DNA from: an uncultured Caryophanales bacterium
Lineage (GTDB): Bacteria > Bacillota_I > Bacilli_A > RFN20 > CAG-826
Direction: 5' to 3'
Assembly (NCBI GenBank): GCA_946410525.1
Contig: CAMKAQ010000054.1
Coordinates: forward strand, 1 to 6,640
Length of the DNA: 6,640 bases
Shown: positions 1 to 6,242 of the stretch, one piece after another
Layout: every line of letters starts with the position of its first letter
Position numbering within the stretch: the first letter of the stretch is position 1
Notes under the pieces: model-generated
What the model was told of the DNA's origin: nothing
What the model saw: only the letters and a program-made list of their open reading frames with translations
Databases searched by the model: none
Position numbers and translations under genes: made by a program

Positions 1-2309
1 TGCTCTACGAGCTTGTCGCTCATCTTCTGGTAGAGGTATGCGCCGCGGTTGCCAAGGTTTGGTAACTTGAGGAGCATCGACTGAACGAGGTGGAAGCGAT
101 CAACTTCATTCTGGACGCGGACGTCGAATGGAGTGGTGATGGTTCCTTCTTCGTGGTAGCCATGGACGTGGATGTTGTGGTTGTGACGGCGATAGGTAAG
201 CTCATGGATGAGGGTTGGATAGCCGTGGAAGTTGAAGATGACAGGTTTGTCTTTGGTGAAGAGCATATCGAACTGATCATCGCTAAGGCCATGCTTATGG
301 AGTGATTTTGGCTGAAGTCTGAATAAGTCGACGACGTTGATGAAACGGATCTTAACGTCTGGGAGTTCCTTATGCATGATGTCAGCAGCGGCAAGGGCCT
401 CAAGGGTTGGGGTCTCACCAGCGCAGGCTAAGACGATGTCTGGTTCCTGGTTCTGGTCATTAGAGGCCCAGTTCCAGATGGAGATGCCTTCGGTGCAGTG
501 CTTAACGGCTTCTTCCATTGATAACCACTGTGGACGTGGATGCTTGGAAGCGATGATGACGTTGACGTAGTTCTTGCTGCGTAAGCAGTGGTCCATCGTA
601 CTGAGTAAGCAGTTGGCATCCGGTGGAAGATATAAGCGGACGACGTCGGCTTTCTTGTTGGCGATATGATCCATGAAGCCTGGGTCTTGGTGGGTGAATC
701 CGTTATGGTCTTGCTGCCAGACGGTGGAAGCAAGGATAAGGTTAAGGGAAGCGATTTCCTCTCTCCAAGGAAGCTGGTTGCAGACCTTGAGCCACTTAGC
801 GTGCTGGGCGACCATGGAGTCGATGATACGGGCGAAAGCCTCATAGGAAGCGAAGAAACCATGACGTCCGGTGAGGAGGTAGCCTTCAAGCCAGCCTTCG
901 CAAAGGTGCTCGGAGAGCATGGAGTCGATGACGCGGCCATCGGCGGCTAAGAATTCATCGGTTGGGAGGGTTTCGGCATCCCATTGACGATCGGTGACTT
1001 CGAAGATGTGGTTGAGACGGTTGGAAAGGGTCTCGTCTGGTCCGAAGACACGGAAGTTTCTGGCGTCTTTGTTAAGGGTGATGATGTCACGGACGAAGGA
1101 GCCAAGCTCGATCATGTCCTGACCTTCTTTGGCGCCGTGCTCTTTGACCTTGATGCCATACTTACGGAAGTCAGGCATACGGAGGTCACGGAGAAGGAGA
1201 CCGCCATTGGCGTGGACGTTAGCGCCGATTCTGGCATTGCCTTTTGGGGCTAATTCGCAGATTTCTGGGAGGATATGTCCTTCGGAATCGAATAATTCCT
1301 CTGGCTTATATGAACGGAGCCACTCTTCAAGCTGAGCGAGCTCTCCGTCTTTGTCCATTGGGAGTGGGACTTGGTGGGCACGGAAGGAACCTTCGACCAT
1401 CTTGCCGTCGACGAATTTTGGACCGGTCCATCCTTTTGGAGTGCGGAGGACGATCATTGGCCAAGTTGGTCTCGTTGGGTCGTTGTTCTCTCTTGCGTGC
1501 TTCTGAATGGCTTTGATCTTCTCGATGCAAGCGTCGGTGGCCTCGGCCATCGCTTTGTGCATCTTCATTGGATTATCGCCTTCGACGAAGTATGGTTCCC
1601 AGCCCATACCATGGAGATAGCTCACAAGCTCTTCGTGAGGGATGCGGCTAAGGACGGTTGGGTTAGAGATTTTGTAACCGTTGAGGTGAAGGATTGGAAG
1701 GACGGCACCATCAGTGATTGGGTTGAGGAACTTGTTGCTCTGCCAAGAAGTGGCGAGAGGACCAGTCTCAGCCTCGCCATCACCAACGATGACAGCGGCA
1801 ATCAAATCTGGGTTATCGAAGACAGCACCGAAGCCATGGGCGATGGAATAGCCAAGCTCGCCGCCTTCGTTGATTGAACCAGGGGTCTCAGGAGCGCAAT
1901 GGCTTGGGACACCGCCTGGGAATGAGAATTGTTTGAATAATTTCTTAAGACCTGCCTCATCTTGGGAGATGTTTGGGTAGATCTCGCTATAAGTGCCATC
2001 GATGTAGTCGTTGGCGATGAAGAAGTTGCCACCATGTCCTGGACCGCTCAAAAGGATGAGGTCGAGGTCATATTTCTTAATGGCTCTATTCATGTGACAG
2101 AAAATGAAGTTCTGTCCAGGAACTGTGCCCCAGTGGCCGACGATCTTCTTCTTAACATCAGCCTCAGTTAATGGGCGTTTGAGTAATGGATTGTCCAACA
2201 GATAAAGTTGGGCAGCGGAAAGGTAATTGGCCGTACGCCAGAAAGCGTTTAACTTCTTGAGATAGCTTTCGGTGATAGGTCCCTTTTCTTCGATTTCTTT
2301 TACTGACAT
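1..2309 (-). CDS. xfp: Phosphoketolase (xylulose-5-P/fructose-6-P), C-terminus off window
   Basis: ThDP-dependent cytosolic enzyme. It splits xylulose-5-phosphate with phosphate into acetyl-phosphate and glyceraldehyde-3-phosphate; many homologues also use fructose-6-phosphate. I translated 769 codons from ATG 2307-2309 to the left edge with no stop or frameshift. The family is about 800 residues, so only some 20-40 C-terminal residues should be missing. Visible hallmarks: GHWGTVPGQ at 58-66, GPGHGG at 89-94, [11 protein letters not shown] from 135, EGGELGYS at 148-155, the ThDP/Mg motif GDGEAETG at 176-183 followed by [11 protein letters not shown] at 208-218, FRAHQ with H312, and [14 protein letters not shown] at 532-545. 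His59, His92, His137, His312, His535 and His540 match conserved active-site histidines of the family. The start is supported by AGGAG (complement of 2317-2321) seven bases upstream. ackA, in the same window, consumes its product. Substrate preference (X5P alone or also F6P) cannot be read from the sequence. Confidence 0.97.
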   Translation of the reverse strand, partial: MSVKEIEEKGPITESYLKKLNAFWRTANYLSAAQLYLLDNPLLKRPLTEADVKKKIVGHWGTVPGQNFIFCHMNRAIKKYDLDLILLSGPGHGGNFFIANDYIDGTYSEIYPNISQDEAGLKKLFKQFSFPGGVPSHCAPETPGSINEGGELGYSIAHGFGAVFDNPDLIAAVIVGDGEAETGPLATSWQSNKFLNPITDGAVLPILHLNGYKISNPTVLSRIPHEELVSYLHGMGWEPYFVEGDNPMKMHKAMAEATDACIEKIKAIQKHARENNDPTRPTWPMIVLRTPKGWTGPKFVDGKMVEGSFRAHQVPLPMDKDGELAQLEEWLRSYKPEELFDSEGHILPEICELAPKGNARIGANVHANGGLLLRDLRMPDFRKYGIKVKEHGAKEGQDMIELGSFVRDIITLNKDARNFRVFGPDETLSNRLNHIFEVTDRQWDAETLPTDEFLAADGRVIDSMLSEHLCEGWLEGYLLTGRHGFFASYEAFARIIDSMVAQHAKWLKVCNQLPWREEIASLNLILASTVWQQDHNGFTHQDPGFMDHIANKKADVVRLYLPPDANCLLSTMDHCLRSKNYVNVIIASKHPRPQWLSMEEAVKHCTEGISIWNWASNDQNQEPDIVLACAGETPTLEALAAADIMHKELPDVKIRFINVVDLFRLQPKSLHKHGLSDDQFDMLFTKDKPVIFNFHGYPTLIHELTYRRHNHNIHVHGYHEEGTITTPFDVRVQNEVDRFHLVQSMLLKLPNLGNRGAYLYQKMSDKLVE

Positions 2310-2326
2310 ATCTTTACTCCTGCTAG

Positions 2327-2342
2327 CGCGGTTCTCACCGCG
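2327..2342 (-). promoter_or_regulatory. GNRA-capped hairpin in the xfp 5' leader
   Basis: On the xfp strand the bases read CGCGGT-GAGA-ACCGCG, a perfect six-pair GC-rich stem with a GAGA (GNRA class) tetraloop. It ends five bases before the AGGAG ribosome site and starts about where the predicted xfp transcript begins. No T-tract follows, so it is not a terminator. A 5'-terminal mRNA-stabilising stem or a modulator of translation is inferred, not shown. Confidence 0.6.
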
Positions 2343-2348
2343 TCGTAT

Positions 2349-2377
2349 ATTTTACGCGCCAATACGCACGAAGTAAA
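2349..2377 (-). promoter_or_regulatory. Predicted sigma-70-type promoter of xfp
   Basis: On the minus strand, TTTACT (complement of 2372-2377, four of six matches to TTGACA) and TAAAAT (complement of 2349-2354, five of six matches to TATAAT) are separated by exactly 17 bases. The start point would fall near 2342, giving a leader of about 33 bases that contains the hairpin and the AGGAG site. The match is good but unproven; read-through from the upstream small gene is also possible because no clear terminator separates them. Confidence 0.5.
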
Positions 2378-2378
2378 A

Positions 2379-2392
2379 CGACATGCTTGTCG
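2379..2392. repeat. Inverted repeat just upstream of the xfp -35 box
   Basis: CGACA-TGCT-TGTCG, five-base arms around a four-base spacer, lies one base upstream of the predicted -35 hexamer. The position suits an activator or repressor half-site pair, but the arms are short enough to occur by chance. Confidence 0.3.
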
Positions 2393-2414
2393 ATAAACTG
2401 GTTACAAATTAAGT

Positions 2415-2432
2415 TTATAGGTTAACCTATAA
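2415..2432. promoter_or_regulatory. Perfect 18-bp palindrome, candidate operator
   Basis: TTATAGGTTAACCTATAA is identical to its reverse complement over all 18 bases, centred on GTTAAC. It sits in the gap between the stop of the 95-residue gene (eight bases away) and the xfp promoter. Only four of 18 bases are G or C and no T-tract follows on either strand, which argues against an intrinsic terminator and for a site bound by a dimeric regulator. The regulator is not in the window. Size and central GTTAAC are reminiscent of MerR-family sites such as the SoxR box, but that is a resemblance only. Confidence 0.5.
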
Positions 2433-2440
2433 GATAAAAG

Positions 2441-2728
2441 TTAGGCTCTTGTATCCATAAAGAGCTTTTTTCGTTTTTCAAGCTCAGTGAGGACAATCTC
2501 ATATTCTTCTTTTTCGAGTTCCTCAGGGTCTTCGTCAATCAAGATTTGGGTCTTAAATTTTGTCTTGTCGTCATACTTAGACCATTCGGCGTCGTTATAA
2601 AGATTCGCCATGTCGACGATCTCCATGGCCTTTTTGTCGGTCCTTGCGTATACCGTCAAAGTGGCACCGAATTTCTTACTAAAGAAAAGGTACTTGTTTA
2701 TCAGGTGTTTCTTGGATTTTTTGTCCAT
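2441..2728 (-). CDS. Hypothetical 95-residue charged protein
   Basis: Not recognised. The product is small, soluble-looking and very charged, with no signal peptide or membrane segment. The N-terminus is basic (MDKKSKKHLINK), followed by a probable strand near 21-29 (GATLTVYAR), a helix near 31-45, another strand near 57-64 (KFKTQILI) and a glutamate/lysine-rich helix from about 67 to 92. This would suit a small alpha/beta fold, but no family can be named. The start is the only reasonable ATG, because an in-frame TAG lies at 2732-2734 (complement). No Shine-Dalgarno sequence precedes it, unlike xfp, nrnA, ackA and glgB. It begins 35 bases after the exchanger stop codon, so it is probably cotranscribed with that gene. 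The ordered hydrophobic/charged pattern and family-like composition favour a real gene over chance, but without homologues this stays moderate. Confidence 0.6.
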   Translation of the reverse strand: MDKKSKKHLINKYLFFSKKFGATLTVYARTDKKAMEIVDMANLYNDAEWSKYDDKTKFKTQILIDEDPEELEKEEYEIVLTELEKRKKLFMDTRA

Positions 2729-2732
2729 GGTC

Positions 2733-2766
2733 TAAAAAACCGCTAAGGAATTGCAGGGGATTTTTA
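2733..2766 (-). terminator. Possible weak terminator or attenuating hairpin after the exchanger gene
   Basis: On the minus strand the exchanger stop region TAAAAA can pair with TTTTTTA just before the next ATG, with CC/GG and GC/GC pairs continuing inward past one mismatch and a three-base bulge. The GGTTTTTT end looks like a terminator tail. The stem is imperfect and mostly A-T, so termination would be partial at best; it may reduce expression of the 95-residue gene. Confidence 0.25.
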
Positions 2767-3825
2767 TTTGATGAATGGAGCGAATGGGATGCCTAAATTG
2801 ACGTTGCTTAAGACGATGAAGGCAACGTAAGAACCAATGAGGATGGTTCCAAGGGCATAGAAGAGGATTCTGTTCTGGATTTTGCTTCCATCGACGCCTT
2901 TGATAAGAAGGATGAGGGCGGCAAGCAAAGCGATGAACTCAACCGCGCCAAAGACGATCATCATGGAGGCGCTCTGGTCAAAGCGATAGACATTGGTCTT
3001 GCAGCTGAAGGAAAGAGCATCAGAGAAAGTAAGAATGAGGAAGTTGAAGATGCAGCTTCCGATAAGGTCGCTATAAGCGGCTTGGAAATTCTTCTTTCTG
3101 GCGAGGTTGATGGTGGAAGTAAGCTCTGGGAGAGATGTGGCGACACCAAGGAAGAGCGCACCACCAAACGAAGCGCCAAGATCATACTTCACACTGATCC
3201 CATCAGTGAGGTAGGTAAGGAAGATTGAAGCGGCAACAAGGACGACAGCGAAGACGACGAAGAGAATGACGGCAGTTCTGAGAGTGATCTTGCTCTCTTT
3301 CTCTTCTTCCTCTGGTTCTTCGATCTTCGGGGTCTTGATGATTGAGACGACATAGACGGCGATGATAAGGAGACTCACAGGATTGAAGTAACCAAGTAGC
3401 CATCCATTAGGAACGAAGATAAGGCCAGCGATTGTGGTCAAAACATAGAGAGCACCGCTGAAAGCCATGCTCACAAGGAAGTATTTCGAGACCTTCTTCT
3501 CAACCATTTTCTTGAAGAAAAGGAAGAAGACGATAGCGAAGATCATCATATTGAAGAGATTGCTTCCAAGGACATTGCCAAGGACGTAGTCATTGTTCTT
3601 GACGAAGACGGTCGCCGTCAAAGAGGAGAATAATTCCGGGAGAGAGGTGACTGCGGCAAGAAGAACACCACCGAGGAAGGCTCCTGAGATGTTGCTCTTT
3701 TTGTCGATGATATTAAGGAAATCACTTAGTTTAAGTGAAACAAATACTACGATCGCAGCTGTAACGACGTAGAGAAGTATAAGTGGGAAATCATGTAATT
3801 CAGCTAAACCTGATAAAACGTTCAT
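2764..3825 (-). CDS. Na+/Ca2+-exchanger-family (CaCA) membrane antiporter
   Basis: Integral membrane cation antiporter of 353 residues, the usual length for bacterial CaCA proteins, expected to extrude Ca2+ in exchange for Na+ or H+. The two inverted alpha repeats are clear: GAFLGGVLLAAVTSLPEL at 48-65 with GNVLGSNLFN at 83-92, and LGASFGGALFLGVATSLPEL at 216-235 with SDLIGSCIFN at 252-261. The TSLPEL glutamates E64 and E234 are the expected ion-binding acids. About ten hydrophobic segments flank a central acidic loop (EEPEEEEKES, 169-178), probably cytosolic. The second repeat has SD and GSC where GN and GSN are seen in the first. The ATG at 3823-3825 is the only candidate start, since an in-frame TAA lies four codons upstream, and it has no Shine-Dalgarno. 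A terminator separates it from nrnA, so it has its own promoter. The actual ion (Ca2+ or another) cannot be fixed from sequence. Confidence 0.92.
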   Translation of the reverse strand: MNVLSGLAELHDFPLILLYVVTAAIVVFVSLKLSDFLNIIDKKSNISGAFLGGVLLAAVTSLPELFSSLTATVFVKNNDYVLGNVLGSNLFNMMIFAIVFFLFFKKMVEKKVSKYFLVSMAFSGALYVLTTIAGLIFVPNGWLLGYFNPVSLLIIAVYVVSIIKTPKIEEPEEEEKESKITLRTAVILFVVFAVVLVAASIFLTYLTDGISVKYDLGASFGGALFLGVATSLPELTSTINLARKKNFQAAYSDLIGSCIFNFLILTFSDALSFSCKTNVYRFDQSASMMIVFGAVEFIALLAALILLIKGVDGSKIQNRILFYALGTILIGSYVAFIVLSNVNLGIPFAPFIK

Positions 3826-3831
3826 GAGAGT

Positions 3832-3860
3832 ATTTTAAGTCTTTGTAGAGAAAATGAAAC
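3832..3860 (-). promoter_or_regulatory. Predicted promoter of the exchanger gene, giving a leaderless start
   Basis: TAAAAT (complement of 3832-3837, five of six matches) lies six bases before the exchanger ATG. A weak -35 candidate, GTTTCA (complement of 3855-3860), is 17 bases upstream of it. Normal start-point spacing puts the first transcribed base at or next to the A of the ATG, so the message would have essentially no leader, matching the absence of a ribosome site. The weak -35 limits confidence. Confidence 0.4.
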
Positions 3861-3872
3861 CCTTTTCAGGAG

Positions 3873-3905
3873 AAAGAAAAAGGACTGTCATTTTGACAGC
3901 CCTTT
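3873..3905 (-). terminator. Intrinsic terminator of the ackA-nrnA unit
   Basis: On the minus strand AAAGGGCTGTCA pairs with TGACAGTCCTTT around an AAA loop: twelve pairs including one G-T. A T-rich tail (TTTTTCTTT) follows. The stem begins two bases after the nrnA TAA. This is a typical Rho-independent terminator and ends transcription before the exchanger gene. On the plus strand the tail is poor, so it looks one-directional. Confidence 0.9.
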
Positions 3906-3907
3906 GA

Positions 3908-4906
3908 TTAAGCAAATAATGCGTCGAGGTCAGCGATGAGGAGCGGGAGTTCATCAAGGGATTTGACTTTGGCTCCGCTTGCAAGGGCGTGGCCTCCGCC
4001 TCTCCATTTGTTTGCGACCTTCGAGATATCCTTGGCTTTGCTGCGGATCGAGAGCCTCCAGCAATAGTCTTTGACGCTCGATTTGTCCTCGGTCACTGAG
4101 CACCAGGCATTTACACCGGCGATGTTGCTGAAGAGGTTGACGTTGTCTTTGCCTTCCTCGCGGGTGATGCCAAGCTCGTGAAGGGTTTCATCGCTGAGGA
4201 TGTAATAGGCGACTCCATGAGGGGAGACGTGGAAGTTAGAAAGGATATAAGCCTCAGACTTAAGGTCCTCAAGGCTTCTCTCATACATCTCTAAATAGAT
4301 GGAGTTGATGTCGATGCCGGTGTCGATGAGAGCTTTGGCAACCGCGAAGGTATGACCAGAGGTGTTTCGATACTGGAATCTTCCAGAATCCCCGACAATT
4401 CCGATGTAAAAGTACCTTGCAGCCTCTTTGGACAAAGTCGTTCCTTCCCAAGAAAGAAGGATGTCGCACATCAGTTCAGCGGCGGCAGGTTTATTGATAT
4501 CAAGGATAGGATGTTTGGCGATCTCTTTGATGAATGGGTGGTGGTCGACTTTGCAGATATATGAAGCGTATCTGTAGCGAGGATCGGCAATCCTTTCATG
4601 GTCACCAACATCACAGACGATGGCGAGGAATGGTTCTTTGAACCAACTCTCGTTTAGTCTCTCGGTCTCAGGGAAGATGCGAGGGGTGTAGTTGACGTGG
4701 TTGTCACCAAGGAAATGAACTTCCTTCTCTGGGAAGTTATCCCTGATGAAAGTGTATAAACCCATTTGGGTTCCCATCGCGTCAAAGTCAGGCCTGATAT
4801 GGCGGAATATCGCAATTCTGTCATACCTTTTGATGGCTTGCTTAAAGAGGGAGAACTCTTTTTTGTGCTCTAAGGCGTAGGCTTTGATGAGTGGGTCAAG
4901 TTTCAT
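3908..4906 (-). CDS. nrnA: DHH/DHHA1 phosphoesterase, NrnA-type nanoRNase/pAp phosphatase
   Basis: Cytosolic DHH-family enzyme of 332 residues, expected to degrade 2-5-nt RNAs from the ends and dephosphorylate pAp, as NrnA does in bacteria without Orn. Motifs in order: HIRPDFDAMGT at 36-46 (metal ligands H36, D40, D42), CDVGDHER with D99, the DHH signature VDHHP at 120-124, and GDSGRF at 172-177 with D173. The C-terminal DHHA1 substrate domain follows, with RSKAKDISKVANKW and GGGHALASGA at 303-312. All expected metal ligands are present. I chose ATG 4904-4906 over the in-frame ATG at 4936 because it overlaps the ackA stop as TAATG, has AGAAGGA upstream, and gives the family's usual N-terminus. 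It is the second gene of the ackA unit and is followed immediately by a terminator. Related DHH proteins with different small-molecule substrates exist, so specificity is inferred. Confidence 0.92.
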   Translation of the reverse strand: MKLDPLIKAYALEHKKEFSLFKQAIKRYDRIAIFRHIRPDFDAMGTQMGLYTFIRDNFPEKEVHFLGDNHVNYTPRIFPETERLNESWFKEPFLAIVCDVGDHERIADPRYRYASYICKVDHHPFIKEIAKHPILDINKPAAAELMCDILLSWEGTTLSKEAARYFYIGIVGDSGRFQYRNTSGHTFAVAKALIDTGIDINSIYLEMYERSLEDLKSEAYILSNFHVSPHGVAYYILSDETLHELGITREEGKDNVNLFSNIAGVNAWCSVTEDKSSVKDYCWRLSIRSKAKDISKVANKWRGGGHALASGAKVKSLDELPLLIADLDALFA

Positions 4907-6105
4907 TAGAGGGTTCCTTCTAAGGCCTTCATGCAATCACGGGCGATCATGACTTCCTCGTCAGTTGGGATGACAGCCACTTTGATGGCAGAGCCTTCCT
5001 TCGAGATGAGTCCTTCCTTTCCGTGGAGTTCATTATTTTTCTCGTAATCGATCTTAAGTGCAAGAGATTCTTCAATTCTCTTAAGAACTTCCTCACGGAA
5101 TTTCGCGGAGTTCTCACCAACACCTGCGGTGAAGGCGATGAGGTCAGCGCCGCCAAGACGGACGTAGTAAGAACCGATGTAGTCGGCGACTCTTCTGGCC
5201 CAAAGGGCGATGGAGGTTTTGGCTCTCTCATTGCCTTTGGCTGCAGCTTCCTCGACGTCGCGGGTGTCATTGGAAACGCCGCTGACGCCTAAGAATCCGC
5301 TCTTTTTGTTGAGGATATCGTAGACCTCGTCGTATGGAAGTTTGGCTTCATCGCAGAGGTAGTAGTAGACACTTGGGTCGATGTCACCCGAACGGGTGCC
5401 CATCATGATTCCGCCAAGAGGGGTGAGGCCCATGGAAGTGGCGACGCACTTGCCATTCTTGATAGCGCAAAGGGAAGCGCCAGAGCCAAGGTGGCAGGAG
5501 ATGATTCTCTTGTCTTTGGAATCCTTGACGTATTTCTCGCCCTCGATGGCGATGAAGTTGTGGGAAGTGCCGTGAGCACCATATCTACGGCAATCGTATT
5601 TCTCGGTGAATTCGTATGGGATTGGGAATAAGTAATCCTCTGGTTCCATGCTCTGATGGAAGGCAGTATCGAAGACGGCGATGGCAGTGGCATTAGGAAG
5701 GGCGTCTTTGAAAGCGTGGAAACCCATTAAGTGGGCTGGAGCGTGGAGAGGATCAAGTGGGATGAGCTTGGTGATCTTCTCTTCGGTATCCTTATTAAAA
5801 TAAGCGGATTTGCTGAAGTATTTTCCACCCTGGACGACGCGGTGGCCGACAGCCTTGATCTCGTCATAGGATTTGATGATGTTGAATTCGAGAAGGGCTT
5901 TGAGGATGCGCGCGACACCGACAGAGTGATCTGGGAGAGGAAGGGTTTCCTCTTTCTTCTCGCCGTTGAACTTGATGACGAAGTGTCCGTCATCGTGGCC
6001 GATTCTCTCGACCAAACCTGAACAAATAACTTTCTCTTCTGGCATCTCGTAGAGTTTGTACTTGATGGAAGAGCTTCCGGCATTGACTGCCATGCATTTT
6101 GACAT
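4906..6105 (-). CDS. ackA: Acetate kinase
   Basis: Cytosolic enzyme that interconverts acetyl-phosphate plus ADP with acetate plus ATP; here it is likely the ATP-yielding partner of phosphoketolase. The 399-residue length is typical of the family. Motifs: NAGSSSIKY with N8, GHRVVQGG with R89, FDTAFHQSM with D146, RRYGAHGTSH with H178, HLGSGASL at 205-212, TSMGLTPLGGIMMGTRSGDIDP with R238, SGFLGVSGVSNDTR, FTAGVGENSAKFR, and IPTDEE near 379-384. These correspond to the catalytic Asn, Arg, Asp, His, Arg and Glu known from Methanosarcina acetate kinase. Some normally conserved neighbours differ: LHAPAH for the usual LHNPxN/H, and YGAHG for YGFHG. The start ATG is preceded by AAGAGGT (complement of 6114-6120). 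First gene of a unit with nrnA, overlapping it by one base, and divergent from glgB. Propionate or butyrate kinase is less likely given the close match to AckA motifs. Confidence 0.97.
   Translation of the reverse strand: MSKCMAVNAGSSSIKYKLYEMPEEKVICSGLVERIGHDDGHFVIKFNGEKKEETLPLPDHSVGVARILKALLEFNIIKSYDEIKAVGHRVVQGGKYFSKSAYFNKDTEEKITKLIPLDPLHAPAHLMGFHAFKDALPNATAIAVFDTAFHQSMEPEDYLFPIPYEFTEKYDCRRYGAHGTSHNFIAIEGEKYVKDSKDKRIISCHLGSGASLCAIKNGKCVATSMGLTPLGGIMMGTRSGDIDPSVYYYLCDEAKLPYDEVYDILNKKSGFLGVSGVSNDTRDVEEAAAKGNERAKTSIALWARRVADYIGSYYVRLGGADLIAFTAGVGENSAKFREEVLKRIEESLALKIDYEKNNELHGKEGLISKEGSAIKVAVIPTDEEVMIARDCMKALEGTL
4915..4921 (-). promoter_or_regulatory. Ribosome site inside ackA deciding the nrnA start
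   Basis: AGAAGGA (complement) lies about eight bases before the nrnA ATG and within the last codons of ackA. Together with the one-base stop/start overlap it indicates translational coupling and selects the 332-residue start over the 342-residue alternative. Confidence 0.7.
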
Positions 6106-6133
6106 AGTGAATTACCTCTTTTAACCGAGAAAG

Positions 6134-6162
6134 ATTTTACTCTAAGTAAAGCCTAAGGGCAA
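6134..6162 (-). promoter_or_regulatory. Predicted promoter of ackA-nrnA
   Basis: TTGCCC (complement of 6157-6162, four of six matches) and TAAAAT (complement of 6134-6139, five of six matches) are separated by exactly 17 bases. The start point near 6127 gives a leader of about 22 bases that contains the AAGAGGT ribosome site. Confidence 0.55.
6136..6150. repeat. Inverted repeat overlapping the ackA -10 box
   Basis: TTTACT-CTA-AGTAAA, perfect six-base arms around a three-base spacer, covers part of the ackA -10 and the adjoining spacer. A protein bound here would block RNA polymerase, so a repressor site is plausible. The low complexity of the arms keeps confidence low. Confidence 0.35.
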
Positions 6163-6182
6163 AGGAAACAAATAATTGTCTT

Positions 6183-6200
6183 TTTCTTTTCTAAAAGAAA
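6183..6200. repeat. Inverted repeat over the glgB -35 region
   Basis: TTTCTTTT-CT-AAAAGAAA, perfect eight-base arms around a two-base spacer, covers the predicted glgB -35 position and lies about 20 bases upstream of the ackA -35. It could serve as an operator for one or both divergent genes. The arms are pyrimidine/purine runs, which raises the chance of coincidence. Confidence 0.4.
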
Positions 6201-6215
6201 CTTGTAACTTATAAT
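6187..6215 (+). promoter_or_regulatory. Predicted promoter of glgB
   Basis: A perfect TATAAT -10 at 6210-6215 lies 17 bases after a weak -35 candidate, TTTTCT at 6187-6192. The start point would be near 6222, giving a leader of about 21 bases containing the ribosome site AAAGGAAG at 6227-6234. The weak -35 suggests dependence on an activator or modest strength. Confidence 0.55.
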
Positions 6216-6242
6216 TGTGGCTTAAGAAAGGAAGAAACGAGC

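Noticed and set aside
428..940. A 170-residue serine/proline-rich reading frame on the minus strand
   Set aside because: It lies wholly inside phosphoketolase in another frame on the same strand. The xfp frame carries all the conserved motifs, and the serine-rich composition is typical of a shadow frame.
1371..1877. A 168-residue plus-strand reading frame
   Set aside because: It is antisense to the xfp ThDP and substrate-binding region; it is kept open by xfp codon bias and shows no motif of its own.
1..2309. Mycoplasma-type genetic code (TGA as Trp)
   Set aside because: The tryptophan codons read through xfp are all TGG and no in-frame TGA was met, so the standard code fits.
2415..2432. 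The 18-bp palindrome as an intrinsic terminator of the small gene
   Set aside because: Its stem is AT-rich, would leave no loop if fully paired, and has no T-tract after it on either strand.
2310..2440. CcpA (cre) or Rex operators upstream of xfp
   Set aside because: I looked for TGNAANCGNWNNCW- and TTGTGAN(6)TCACAA-like sequences and found no acceptable match.
4907..4936. Ten-residue N-terminal extension of NrnA (start at 4936)
   Set aside because: The extension overlaps the ackA C-terminal codons and has no better ribosome site; the TAATG start with AGAAGGA upstream is more likely.
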